A stretch of DNA of 16,365 nt from Dongia_A sp035274225 (GTDB taxonomy: Bacteria; Pseudomonadota; Alphaproteobacteria; Dongiales; Dongiaceae). The position numbers and the translations under genes are program-made. Of this stretch, positions 1-7,519 are shown piece by piece (position 1 is the first letter of the stretch; the number at the start of each line of letters is the position of its first letter). The notes beneath the pieces are model-generated. The model was given only the letters and a program-made list of their open reading frames with translations. It was not told the DNA's origin and ran no database searches. The DNA lies in NCBI GenBank assembly GCA_035274225.1, contig DATEOK010000341.1, forward strand, positions 1-16,365, written 5' to 3'.

Positions 1-1082
1 TCCACCGCACGACCGCGCGCGCCGGCGGCCACCATGGGCGACTTGACGATCAGCGGCGTGCGCACGGCGGCGTCGAACAGCGTCTCCTTGCCCCAGGACC
101 AGTGGTCGCCCAGCATCTCGGCATGGTCGGAGGTGAACACGATCAGCGTGTTTTCATAGACGCGCAGCTCTTTCAACGCCGCCATCATGCGGCCGATGTG
201 ATGGTCGAGCTCGGTGATGAGACCGTAGTAGGTCGCACGCGCCTGGCGCCAGGCGCGGCTGTTGTTCGGATGATCGATGTCCATCGGCAGCTTGGGATTC
301 ATCTCCAGCCGTTCCAGCCGGAACGGCATGTAGGGATGAATCGCCCGCTCGTCGTCCAGGCTGCGCAGCGCGTTGAAGTCCGGCACGTCCTCCAGATCAT
401 ACATCGCGTGATAGGGCTCGGACGCCACGAACGGCGGGTGTGGCCGCAGGAAGCTGACATGCAGGAACCACGGCTGCTCGACGTCGTTCTGGCGGAAGAA
501 ACGCATGGCACGGTCGGCGGTGTAGGCGGTGTCGCTGTGCTCCGCCTTGATCTCGATCGGCGCGAAGGTCGGGCGAGCCGGATCGGCGAGCTTCTGGTTT
601 TGTCGATAGGGCTTGTTCCAGTTCTCGTAGCCCAGTTCCTTCAGGCGGAACCGCCAATCGGTATCGCCGGTGCCAAGTTCGCTGCCTGGCGCATAGGAGA
701 CGATGCCCGGCAGCAGCTCCTCGTAGCGGCCGGCGCGCGGATCCTTGGGGTGGAAGCGCCGCGGGTCCATCGCCGTGTCGGTGTAGCCGATGAGAAAGGG
801 CACATAAGCGGCGCTGCGCACCAGCTCGGCGAGATTGGTGAAGGCGGCGTCGAGCGGCGTGCCGTTCTGCACCGAGCGGTGGTTCATCTGGTACATGCCG
901 GTCAGCAGCGACGTCCGGCTGGGGCCGCAGGGCGGGCACTGCGAGTAGTGCTGCGCGAAGCGCACGCCATCCTCCGCCAGCCGATCGAGGTGCGGCGTCT
1001 TCACCAGCGGATGGCCGGCGGCGGACATGGAATCCGCGCGGAACTGATCGGCGGTGATGAGGAGGATATTGGGGAGCGTCAT
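1..1082 (-). CDS. Sulfatase-superfamily hydrolase, phosphonate monoester hydrolase-like (partial, 3' end beyond left edge)
   Basis: The gene runs off the left edge; about 360 N-terminal residues of a family usually near 500 are visible. Start ATG at 1082 overlaps the upstream ATPase stop as ATGA and has a GGAGAAGG ribosome site. The alkaline-phosphatase-fold active site is clear. Cys52 sits in CGPSRTSLLTG, the signature in which Cys is converted to formylglycine. Asp12 (ITADQFRAD), Asp319 and His320 (TSDHAEMLGD) are likely metal ligands, and His215 lies in RPHPPFVAS. The segments PCGPSR, MNHR-VQN, GYTDT and RPHPPFVAS-PYHAMY match my memory of the phosphonate monoester hydrolases from Burkholderia and Rhizobium, promiscuous enzymes that hydrolyse phosphonate monoesters, phosphodiesters and sulfate esters. 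No signal peptide is seen, so it probably acts in the cytoplasm on imported substrate. Arylsulfatase or choline-sulfatase-like activity is the alternative. Confidence 0.9.
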   Translation of the reverse strand, partial: MTLPNILLITADQFRADSMSAAGHPLVKTPHLDRLAEDGVRFAQHYSQCPPCGPSRTSLLTGMYQMNHRSVQNGTPLDAAFTNLAELVRSAAYVPFLIGYTDTAMDPRRFHPKDPRAGRYEELLPGIVSYAPGSELGTGDTDWRFRLKELGYENWNKPYRQNQKLADPARPTFAPIEIKAEHSDTAYTADRAMRFFRQNDVEQPWFLHVSFLRPHPPFVASEPYHAMYDLEDVPDFNALRSLDDERAIHPYMPFRLERLEMNPKLPMDIDHPNNSRAWRQARATYYGLITELDHHIGRMMAALKELRVYENTLIVFTSDHAEMLGDHWSWGKETLFDAAVRTPLIVKSPMVAAGARGRAV

Positions 1083-2125
1083 TCGGCGACCTTCTCCTGA
1101 CTCGCGTTGCGCAGCGCCAGCGCGCCCTTGAGTGATAGCTCCTTGGCATAGTGGCAGGCGGCGAAATGATTGGGCTCGATCTCGACCGGCGCCGGCGCGG
1201 TGGTGGCGCACAGCTCGGTCGCATAGCGGCAGCGGGTGCGGAACCGGCACCCGGACGGCGGGTTGGCCGGGTCCGGCCGCTCGCCTTGCAGCAGCATCGG
1301 CTGCAGCGGTGCCGCCGGGTCGGGCTCCGGCACCGATGACATCAGGGCTTCGGTATAGGGATGGCGCGGGGTGAAATAGACATCGCGGGTGGCGCCGATT
1401 TCCACGATCTGGCCGAGATACATGACGGCGACGCGGTCGCAGACGTAGGCAACCGCCGCCAGGTCATGCGCGATGAAGAGATAGGTGAGGCCGAGGCTCT
1501 CCTGCAGCTCCGCCAGCAGGTTGAGGATTTGCGCCTGGATCGAGACGTCGAGCGAGGAGGTCGGCTCGTCGCACACCACCAGGTCAGGATGCAGCACCAG
1601 CGCGCGGGCGATGGCGATACGCTGGCGCTGGCCGCCGCTGAAGGCATGGGGGTAGCGGCGCAGTTGCTCGCGGTTGAGGCCGCACTTCTCCGCGATCTCC
1701 ACCACGCGCGCGTCGATCGCCTTGCGGTCCATCTTCTGCCTGCGGCGGGCAATCAGCGGCTCGGCGATGATGTCGCGCACCGTCATACGTGGATTGAGCG
1801 AGGCGTACGGGTCCTGGAAGATCATCTGGAAGTGCTGGCGCGCGTCGCGCAGCGCCTGCTTGTCCAGTTTGGTGACGTCGATGGTGCCGCTGGCGGCGGT
1901 CAGCTCGACCCGGCCGCTGGTCGGCTGGGTGCCGCGCAGGATGGCAAGGCCGAGGGTGGTCTTGCCCGACCCGCTCTCCCCCACCAGGCCCAGGGTCTCG
2001 CCGCGCGCGATGGCGAAGGAGACGTTGTCGACCGCCACGATGCGGCCGACCGTCTTGCGCCACACGCCACGGGTGCGCACCGGGAAGTGCACCGAGAGGT
2101 CGGTGACCGTGAGCAGTTCGCTCAT
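1079..2125 (-). CDS. Peptide/nickel-type ABC transporter ATP-binding protein (DppF/OppF-like)
   Basis: This is a 348-residue cytoplasmic ATPase that would pair with the neighbouring DppD-like subunit to power import. Walker A is GESGSGKTT (about 49-57), the Q-loop is FQDP (about 103-106), the signature is FSGGQRQR (about 162-169), Walker B is DLVVCDEPT (about 181-189) and the switch His is near 220. The C-terminal oligopeptide-transporter domain has the usual cysteine cluster (GCRFRTRC, then further Cys near 306 and 324). I chose the ATG at 2125 because it overlaps the upstream stop as ATGA, has GGAG nine bases upstream, and begins at the family's usual MSELLTVTDL. An in-frame start at 2206 would lie inside the upstream gene. 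It overlaps the downstream hydrolase gene by 4 bp, so translation of the last three genes is probably coupled. Confidence 0.95.
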   Translation of the reverse strand: MSELLTVTDLSVHFPVRTRGVWRKTVGRIVAVDNVSFAIARGETLGLVGESGSGKTTLGLAILRGTQPTSGRVELTAASGTIDVTKLDKQALRDARQHFQMIFQDPYASLNPRMTVRDIIAEPLIARRRQKMDRKAIDARVVEIAEKCGLNREQLRRYPHAFSGGQRQRIAIARALVLHPDLVVCDEPTSSLDVSIQAQILNLLAELQESLGLTYLFIAHDLAAVAYVCDRVAVMYLGQIVEIGATRDVYFTPRHPYTEALMSSVPEPDPAAPLQPMLLQGERPDPANPPSGCRFRTRCRYATELCATTAPAPVEIEPNHFAACHYAKELSLKGALALRNASQEKVAE

Positions 2126-3135
2126 GCCGGCAGCTCCGTCTTGCCGTGGATGCAGGCGACAGCATGCGCACCGCGCGCATGGACGGGAGGCAGCTGGCTG
2201 GCGCAACGCGCGGGATCGGCAACCGGGCAGCGCGGATGGAAGCGGCAGCCGGAGGGCGCATCGAAGATATTAGGCACCGAGCCGGCGATCGGCTTGATCT
2301 TGCGGCGCTGGTCCAGGTCGCCGAGGCGCGGCACTGCCGCCAGCAGCGCACGGGTATAAGGATGCGCGGGCTGGCGGAACATCTCGCCCACGGGGCCGCT
2401 CTCGACGATGCGGCCGGCATACATGATGGCAACCCGGTCCGCCATCTGCGCCACGATGCCGAGGTCGTGGGTGATGAACAGGATCGCCATGCCGAACTCA
2501 TGCTGCAGCTTGCGCAAGAGGTCGAGGATCTGGCCCTGGATGGTGACGTCGAGCGCGGTGGTCGGCTCGTCCGCGATCAGCAGGCTGGGCGAGCAGATCA
2601 AGGCGCGCGCGATCATCGCGCGCTGGCGCATGCCGCCGGAGAACTCGGACGGATAGCGGTCGAGCGCGCCCTTGGGATCGGGAATGCCGACCTTGGCCAG
2701 CAATTCCGCCGCGCGAGCCCGCGCTACCTGCCTGGAGACGCGCTCATGGATCTCCACCACCTCGGCGATCTGCGCGCCGATGGTGTGGATCGGCGAGAAG
2801 GAGCTCATCGGCTCCTGGAAGATCATGCCCATGCGCGCGCCGCGGATGGCCTCGATCGCCTTGCCGTCTCGGCCCAAAGCGGCGATGTCGGCCTCGAAGC
2901 CATCGACCGCACGCAACTGGATGCGGCCCTTGGCGATGAACAGCGACCTGGACAAGAGTTGCATCAACGCCAATGCCGTGATGCTCTTGCCCGACCCGCT
3001 CTCCCCCACCAGCGCCAGCACTTCGCCGCGGGCGATCGAGAACGAGACATCCTCGGTGATCGGAATGCGCGCGCCATCCTGGCCGAGCGCAATCGACAGG
3101 TCGACGACATCAAGGACGGGTTGCGGAGCGTTCAT
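2122..3135 (-). CDS. Peptide/nickel-type ABC transporter ATP-binding protein (DppD/OppD-like)
   Basis: This is a 337-residue ATPase and the first of the two nucleotide-binding subunits of the importer. Walker A is GESGSGKS (about 44-51), the Q-loop is FQEPMSSFSP (about 106-115), the signature is FSGGMRQR (about 165-172), Walker B is LLIADEPTTALD (about 185-196) and the switch His is in FITHD (about 223). The C-terminal domain carries the conserved Cys residues (GCRFHPRC and further Cys near 311 and 328). The ATG at 3135 gives MNAPQPVLDV, the normal family start. It lies four bases after the DppC-like stop, with only a weak GGTGAGAGG upstream. In-frame upstream starts (for example at 3165) would overlap the permease gene and extend the protein without similarity, so I rejected them. 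Confidence 0.94.
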   Translation of the reverse strand: MNAPQPVLDVVDLSIALGQDGARIPITEDVSFSIARGEVLALVGESGSGKSITALALMQLLSRSLFIAKGRIQLRAVDGFEADIAALGRDGKAIEAIRGARMGMIFQEPMSSFSPIHTIGAQIAEVVEIHERVSRQVARARAAELLAKVGIPDPKGALDRYPSEFSGGMRQRAMIARALICSPSLLIADEPTTALDVTIQGQILDLLRKLQHEFGMAILFITHDLGIVAQMADRVAIMYAGRIVESGPVGEMFRQPAHPYTRALLAAVPRLGDLDQRRKIKPIAGSVPNIFDAPSGCRFHPRCPVADPARCASQLPPVHARGAHAVACIHGKTELPA

Positions 3136-3139
3136 CCTC

Positions 3140-4270
3140 TCACCGCGAATAGGGATCGGCAGCATCGCGCAACCCATCGCCAACGAAGTTGAAGGCCAGC
3201 ACCGCCACGATCACGAAAATGCCGGGGATCATCAGCCATGGCGCCTGGTCGACCGACCGGATGCTCTGCGCCGCGAACAGCAGCACGCCCCAGCTCTCCA
3301 CCGGCTCGCGCAGGCCGAGGCCGAGAAACGACAGCGACGTCTCCGCCAGCAGGATCTCCGGGAAGGCGATCGAGGTGTCGACGATCAGGTAGCTGAGGAA
3401 CGATGGCAGCAGGTGCCGCCGGATGATGCGGTAGTCCGAGCAGCCGGAGAGCCGCGCGGCCAGCACGAAATCCTCGTGCCGGGTCGCCAGCAGCTTGCTG
3501 CGCACGGTTCGCGCGAGCCAGGTCCAGCCCAGCAGCGACAGAATGATCGTGACGGCAAGATAGGTCGCCAGCGCCCCCCATTCGCGCGGCAAGGCGGCGG
3601 CTAGCGCCAGCCACAGCGGCAAGGTCGGTATCGAGCGGATGAACTCGATCACCCGCATCACGATGTTGTCGAGCGTCCCGCCGAAGTAGCCCGCCGCGCC
3701 GCCGATCGCGGCGCCGAGCAGGAATGAGATGACGACGCCCACGAACGCCACGCCCAGCGAGGCGCGGCAGGCGTGGATGGTGCGCGAGAACAGGTCGAGC
3801 CCGGTGAAGTCGGTGCCGAACAGGTGGATGAAGCCTTCCCGCGTGCCGAACAGGTGGATGTCCATGGGGATGAGGCCGAACAGCTTGTAGGGCGATCCAC
3901 GGACGAAGAACTCGATCTCCCAGTGCTGGCTGGTATCGACCGTGCTCTTCATGCGCAGGGTGACGAGATCGCGCTCGGCCTTGCGGGCATAAACGAAGGG
4001 TCGCAGGTGGAAGTTGCCCTCGGCATCGAAGAAGTGCGGCATCATCGGCGAGCCGGTGACGTATTTGGTATCGCGCTCGCCCGGCGCGTAGGGGCTGATC
4101 GCCTCGGCGAACAGGACGCACAGGCCGAACAAGCCGAGCAGCGCCATGCCGACCATGGCGAGGCGGTGCTGCTTGAACTTCCACCACATCAGCTGCCACT
4201 GGGTGGCGAGGTCGGGCCGGCGCACGGCCTTCTTGCGCTTCAGCAACCCGAATGTGTCGAGCACGGCCAT
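3140..4270 (-). CDS. Peptide-type ABC transporter permease (DppC/OppC-like), long periplasmic loop
   Basis: This is a 376-residue inner-membrane permease, longer than the roughly 300 residues of typical DppC. A hydrophilic N-terminal tail precedes the first membrane helix (about 38-58). A long polar segment (about 60-168) is probably periplasmic and accounts for the extra length. The helix bundle resumes near 171. The coupling helix/EAA loop that contacts the ATPases is about 266-290 (EDFVLAARLSGCSDY, then HLLPSF). The protein ends in the conserved FNFVGDGLRDAADPYSR, usual for this subunit. The start at 4270 has GGAG six bases upstream, inside the end of the DppB-like gene, and the two genes are 3 bp apart. 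The extended loop resembles larger YejE-type permeases; this is family memory, not an alignment. Confidence 0.94.
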   Translation of the reverse strand: MAVLDTFGLLKRKKAVRRPDLATQWQLMWWKFKQHRLAMVGMALLGLFGLCVLFAEAISPYAPGERDTKYVTGSPMMPHFFDAEGNFHLRPFVYARKAERDLVTLRMKSTVDTSQHWEIEFFVRGSPYKLFGLIPMDIHLFGTREGFIHLFGTDFTGLDLFSRTIHACRASLGVAFVGVVISFLLGAAIGGAAGYFGGTLDNIVMRVIEFIRSIPTLPLWLALAAALPREWGALATYLAVTIILSLLGWTWLARTVRSKLLATRHEDFVLAARLSGCSDYRIIRRHLLPSFLSYLIVDTSIAFPEILLAETSLSFLGLGLREPVESWGVLLFAAQSIRSVDQAPWLMIPGIFVIVAVLAFNFVGDGLRDAADPYSR

Positions 4271-4273
4271 GTC

Positions 4274-5260
4274 TCACTCCAGCCGGATGCGTGGGTCGAG
4301 CGCGACCAGCAGCAGGTCGGAGACCAGCGTGCCGATGATGGTCAAAGCGCAGTAGATGAAGATGAGGGCGCCCGCCAGCAGCATGTCCTGGTCCAGCAGC
4401 GAATGCAGGAACAGCGGACCGGTATCGGGCAGCGCCATGACATAGCCGACGATCGGCGCGCCGGAGATGACATAGGTCAGGCGCCAGCCGAGGGTGCTGG
4501 CGATCGGGTTGAGCGCCATGCGCACCGGATAGCGGACCAGCAGCTTCATCGGCGACAGGCCGCTCGCCTTGGCCGACAGCACGTACATCTTGTCGAGCTC
4601 GTCCAGCACCGCGGCCCGCATGGCGCGGATCAGGAACGCGGTGCCCGACATGCCCAGCACGATCACCGGCACCGCAAGGTGCTGCAGCAGGTCGACCAGC
4701 TTGGCCCAGGACCAGGGCTCATTCTGGAACTTCGGCGAGAACAGGCCGCCGACACTTTGGCCGAAATACTTCTGCGTCAGGTACATCAGTACCAGCGCCA
4801 GCAGGAAGTTCGGTGTCGCCAGGCCGAGATAGCCGACGATGGAAACGGCATGGTCGCCGATCGAGTAGCGGCGCACCGCCGAATAGATTCCGACCGGGAT
4901 CGAGATCGCATACATGAAAAAGAGCGTCGAGAAGGCGATGCCGAGGGTCAGCGGCATGCGCTCCCAGATCACCTCGCCCACCGGGCGCTTCCATTCCCAG
5001 CTCGTGCCCCAGTCGTTGTGCAGCACGATGTTGGAGATCCAGCGCCAATACTGGATGTGCCACGGCTGATCAAGCCCGAGCGAGACGCGCAGATTCTCGA
5101 TCTCGGCCTGGCTGATGATGGCGCCGGCCGCCGCCTTGCGTGCGGCATAGATCTCGGCGAAGTCGCCGGGCGCGCTCTGCACGATCAGGAAGGAGACCAC
5201 CGACACCGCCAGCAGCGTGAACACCATGTAGACGAGGCGTCGTGCCAGGTATGCGATCAT
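4274..5260 (-). CDS. Peptide-type ABC transporter permease (DppB/OppB-like)
   Basis: This is a 328-residue inner-membrane permease, normal length for the DppB family. It opens with the typical N-terminal membrane helix MIAYLARRLVYMVFTLLAVS and the following LIVQSAPGDF, where family members have a P-GD motif. It continues with several hydrophobic helices and an EAA-like loop (DELDKMYVLSAKASGLSP, then VRYPVRMALNP). It ends in LVALDPRIRLE, a classic end for this subunit, where the Asp-Pro-Arg-Ile motif is conserved. An AGGGCG ribosome site precedes the ATG. It follows the binding-protein gene after 87 bases that contain a strong hairpin, and is followed at 3 bp by its DppC partner, with which it would form the transmembrane heterodimer. 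Confidence 0.95.
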   Translation of the reverse strand: MIAYLARRLVYMVFTLLAVSVVSFLIVQSAPGDFAEIYAARKAAAGAIISQAEIENLRVSLGLDQPWHIQYWRWISNIVLHNDWGTSWEWKRPVGEVIWERMPLTLGIAFSTLFFMYAISIPVGIYSAVRRYSIGDHAVSIVGYLGLATPNFLLALVLMYLTQKYFGQSVGGLFSPKFQNEPWSWAKLVDLLQHLAVPVIVLGMSGTAFLIRAMRAAVLDELDKMYVLSAKASGLSPMKLLVRYPVRMALNPIASTLGWRLTYVISGAPIVGYVMALPDTGPLFLHSLLDQDMLLAGALIFIYCALTIIGTLVSDLLLVALDPRIRLE

Positions 5261-5299
5261 GCGGCGCCCTTGCTGTCCGGCTGGGTGCAGTGACGCCGA

Positions 5300-5327
5300 G
5301 GCGCCGGCCGGCTTTCCGGCCAGCGCC
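5300..5327 (-). other. Hairpin between binding-protein and permease genes
   Basis: An inverted repeat forms an 11-bp stem with one C-A mismatch: GGCGC and GGCCGG on one side, CCGGCC and GCGCC on the other, with a 4-base loop (CTTT on the plus strand). It lies in the 87-base gap after the binding-protein stop. No run of U follows in the direction of transcription, so it is more likely a 3' end stabiliser or partial attenuator than a full terminator. Such elements commonly let the binding protein be made in excess over the membrane subunits, as in malE-malF; applying that here is inference. Confidence 0.6.
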
Positions 5328-5347
5328 CCGGCAATGCGTGCATCATG

Positions 5348-7357
5348 CTATTCCTGGATATACCACTGATCGGCGCGGAAAGCGTAGCTGTAGCCGAAGT
5401 TGAAGTGCGCGGTGCCCAGCTCCGGCTTCACGTTGTGCAGCCGGTTGGACACGATGATCGGCTTCGGCAGCTCGCCGACGGTACCGACAATGGTCATGTT
5501 CTCGAGGTTGAGTTTCACCAGCTCGCGGCCCAGCTCCATGTAGCGGTCGGAACCCGGCACCACGGTCTTCCACTCCTTGGCGATCTCGAACATGCGCTTG
5601 GCCCAGGCCGACGGCTCCTCGCCGGAGGCGCCGTTGCTGATCCACCATTGCTTCCATTTCACGCCGAACAGCGGGCTGATCTCCGAATAGTAGGGCGTGT
5701 ATAGGCTGATGTCGGCGATCAGCGTCGGCTCATACGGCACATCCCATTCCATGTTGATGTCGGAGGTCTCCGCCTTGGCGTTCTCGCGGGTCGCTGCGCT
5801 GGTCAATTCCTTGATGTTGACATTCAGGCCGACCGCCTGCAGCTGGTCGCTCACCAGCTTGACGAATTCGGGCGTGGCCATCTGGGTCGAATACTCCCAC
5901 AGGATCGTGAAGGGCGATCCGTCGGGATAGGTGCGCATGCCATCGGCGCCCTTCTTCATGCCCATGTCGTCGAGCAGTGCGCCCGCCTTGGCGACGTCGT
6001 AGTCGATCATGTAGTTGGCGTCGGCTTCGGTCGCGAAGGAGAGTTGCGCCGGCAGCGCCTGGCTCGGCTTGCCCATGCCGAAATAGATCACGTCGTTGAT
6101 CTCGGCGCGGTTGAGCGCGTGCGAGATCGCCTGGCGGAAGCGCAGGTCCGAGTAGACCGAGCGCAGCTTCTTGTCGTTGTGCGTGATGTTGAAGGCCATG
6201 GCCGGGCCGATCGAGCCGTTCGCCATGCGGACGGTGAATTTGCCAGAGGCCTCCTTCTCCTTCAGGGTCGGATACTCGGGGAGGCCGAGGCCCTGTGCCT
6301 TGTAGTCGACCTCGCCGTTCATGATCGACAGCATCTGCAGCTCGACGTTCAGGAAGCGCTCATAGTGATGATCGATGTAGGGCAGCTGCTGACCCTGGCT
6401 GTCGACCTTGAAGTAGTACGGGTTGGCCTTGAACACGCGGTGTTGGGTGTCCGGCTCGACCTCGATGATGTGGCTCTCGAGCGTCGGAACGGTCAGCGCG
6501 TGCGCGGTCAGCGTCTCGGCGTCCTTCCACTTGTCATAGTAGGAATCGAACGCCTTCACCCAATTCTCGAAGCCGGCCGCCTTGGCGTCGGCATCGGCGT
6601 TCTGATTGTATTTCGGCAGATACTGCGCGAAGTGGTGCTTCGGCGCGAAGGTGGTGAAATAGGAGCCGCTGGTCGCCATGTAGGTGAGCAGGCCCGGGAA
6701 CGGTTCGTCGAAGCTGATCTTGACGTGCGTCTCGTCGATCTTCTCGGCGGTGGGGTTGAGGCCCCATTCGGTGGTGGTGTCTGCGAACATCTCCTTGTTC
6801 TTGACGATGTCCTCGAAGAAGAACACCACGTCGTCGGCGGTGAAGGGCTGACCGTCGCTCCACTTGTGGCCCTTGCGCAGCTCGAAGGTGATCGACTTGT
6901 AGTCGTCCGCCCATTTCCAGGAGCGCGCGACATTCGGCTGGATGGTCTTGAGGTCGTCGCCGATACGCACCAATGCGACTTGGCGCCAGCTCAGGATGTC
7001 GGACGTGCCGGACTCAGGCGCGCGGGCAACGCCGTTCAGCGTTCCGCCATAGACGCCGCAGGATTCGTACGGCAGCAGCACCAGCGGCTCCGCCGGCAAG
7101 CGGTCCTCGACTCGCGGCAGCTTCCCGGATTCGACGTCCTTGTCGAAGATCGGGTTCTGCGTGTAGGTCAGCTTCACATTCTTTGCCGCGAGATCTTCCA
7201 CCTCCACCTGCCCGTTCCATTGGCCGGTGAGGCCTTGCGGATCAGCCACCGTCGGGCACGCCGCCTGCGCGCCGGCGAGGCCGAAAGCCGTGAGCGAAGC
7301 CGCCGTCACGATGATGGCAGGTGCGCGCCGATACCCGTTCTGTCCACGAATGCTCAT
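5348..7357 (-). CDS. ABC transporter extracellular solute-binding protein, family 5 (peptide-type)
   Basis: This is a 669-residue periplasmic binding protein that would deliver substrate to the adjacent DppBC-like permeases. The N-terminus is a Sec-type signal: positive residues (GQNGYRR), a hydrophobic core, and AGAQA before the mature CPTVADPQ. Family-5 hallmarks follow: IQPNVARSWKWADDYKSITF, then LRKGHKWSDGQPFTADDVVF, which is the family signature region. Later come LRFRQAISHALNR and YDVAKAGALLDDMG. It is longer than the usual 500-550 residues; roughly 70 residues between the signal peptide and the first recognisable fold segment are extra. I chose the ATG at 7357 because GGGGAGA lies six bases upstream. 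An in-frame ATG at 7378 has no such site and would lengthen the signal by seven residues. Genes of this type bind peptides, but also nickel, sugars and opines, so substrate is unassigned. Confidence 0.95.
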   Translation of the reverse strand: MSIRGQNGYRRAPAIIVTAASLTAFGLAGAQAACPTVADPQGLTGQWNGQVEVEDLAAKNVKLTYTQNPIFDKDVESGKLPRVEDRLPAEPLVLLPYESCGVYGGTLNGVARAPESGTSDILSWRQVALVRIGDDLKTIQPNVARSWKWADDYKSITFELRKGHKWSDGQPFTADDVVFFFEDIVKNKEMFADTTTEWGLNPTAEKIDETHVKISFDEPFPGLLTYMATSGSYFTTFAPKHHFAQYLPKYNQNADADAKAAGFENWVKAFDSYYDKWKDAETLTAHALTVPTLESHIIEVEPDTQHRVFKANPYYFKVDSQGQQLPYIDHHYERFLNVELQMLSIMNGEVDYKAQGLGLPEYPTLKEKEASGKFTVRMANGSIGPAMAFNITHNDKKLRSVYSDLRFRQAISHALNRAEINDVIYFGMGKPSQALPAQLSFATEADANYMIDYDVAKAGALLDDMGMKKGADGMRTYPDGSPFTILWEYSTQMATPEFVKLVSDQLQAVGLNVNIKELTSAATRENAKAETSDINMEWDVPYEPTLIADISLYTPYYSEISPLFGVKWKQWWISNGASGEEPSAWAKRMFEIAKEWKTVVPGSDRYMELGRELVKLNLENMTIVGTVGELPKPIIVSNRLHNVKPELGTAHFNFGYSYAFRADQWYIQE

Positions 7358-7378
7358 GCCAAATCTCCCCGTTTGCAT

Positions 7379-7395
7379 CGCCCCAGAGCGGGGCG
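7379..7395 (-). other. 5' UTR stem-loop upstream of the binding-protein gene
   Basis: A perfect 6-bp all-GC stem (CGCCCC / GGGGCG) encloses a 5-base loop. It lies about 20 bases before the start codon of the binding protein and leaves the GGGGAGA ribosome site free. A role in mRNA stability is plausible but not shown. Confidence 0.4.
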
Positions 7396-7421
7396 CGACC
7401 GTTTATGCGGTTTCACGAGGC

Positions 7422-7451
7422 ATAGGATGACTAAGTAGTCAGACGAGTCAA
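7422..7451 (-). promoter_or_regulatory. Predicted promoter of the binding-protein/importer operon
   Basis: On the minus strand a TTGACT -35 box (7451-7446) is followed by an 18-base spacer and TCCTAT (7427-7422) as a weak -10 box. Transcription would begin near 7415, giving a leader of about 58 bases. The spacer contains a 14-bp palindrome, an ideal place for a repressor. The -35 is a 5 of 6 match; the -10 matches only 3 of 6, so exact placement is tentative. Confidence 0.5.
7428..7441. promoter_or_regulatory. Palindromic operator candidate TGACTA-N2-TAGTCA
   Basis: Perfect 6-bp arms (TGACTA and TAGTCA) flank two bases (AG). The site lies wholly in the promoter spacer of the binding-protein operon. 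The same 6-2-6 layout, with half-site TGACCA, occurs in front of the DeoR-type repressor gene at 8344-8357. The inferred consensus is TGACYA-N2-TRGTCA, probably bound by the repressor encoded at 7520-8299. Confidence 0.6.
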
Positions 7452-7464
7452 TGAAATATTGACT
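7446..7464. promoter_or_regulatory. Second inverted repeat AGTCAAT-N5-ATTGACT
   Basis: Arms of 7 bp are perfectly complementary around GAAAT. The left arm contains the predicted -35 box of the binding-protein promoter. Both arms contain the AGTCA/TGACT core found in the neighbouring palindrome, so the region carries four copies of that core within 37 bp. It may be an auxiliary repressor site or a dimer-of-dimers arrangement. Confidence 0.5.
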
Positions 7465-7519
7465 GATCGGGCACAGTGTTCGTGGATTTCAACAATCTTT
7501 CAAAGACTAAAAGCCTAGC

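Noticed and set aside
3773..5293. Long open frame of 506 codons on the plus strand
   Set aside because: It lies opposite the two Dpp-like permease genes. Its translation is rich in Arg, His, Gln and Asp with no recognisable domain, as expected for the complement of GC-rich coding DNA.
6044..7438. Plus-strand open frame of 464 codons opposite the binding-protein gene
   Set aside because: The composition is antisense-like and there is no domain; the minus-strand gene has clear family motifs and a signal peptide.
7496..7506. TCTTT-C-AAAGA symmetric element downstream of the repressor gene
   Set aside because: A one-base loop cannot form a terminator hairpin, and the short AT-rich symmetry could be chance. 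It was not seen again elsewhere.
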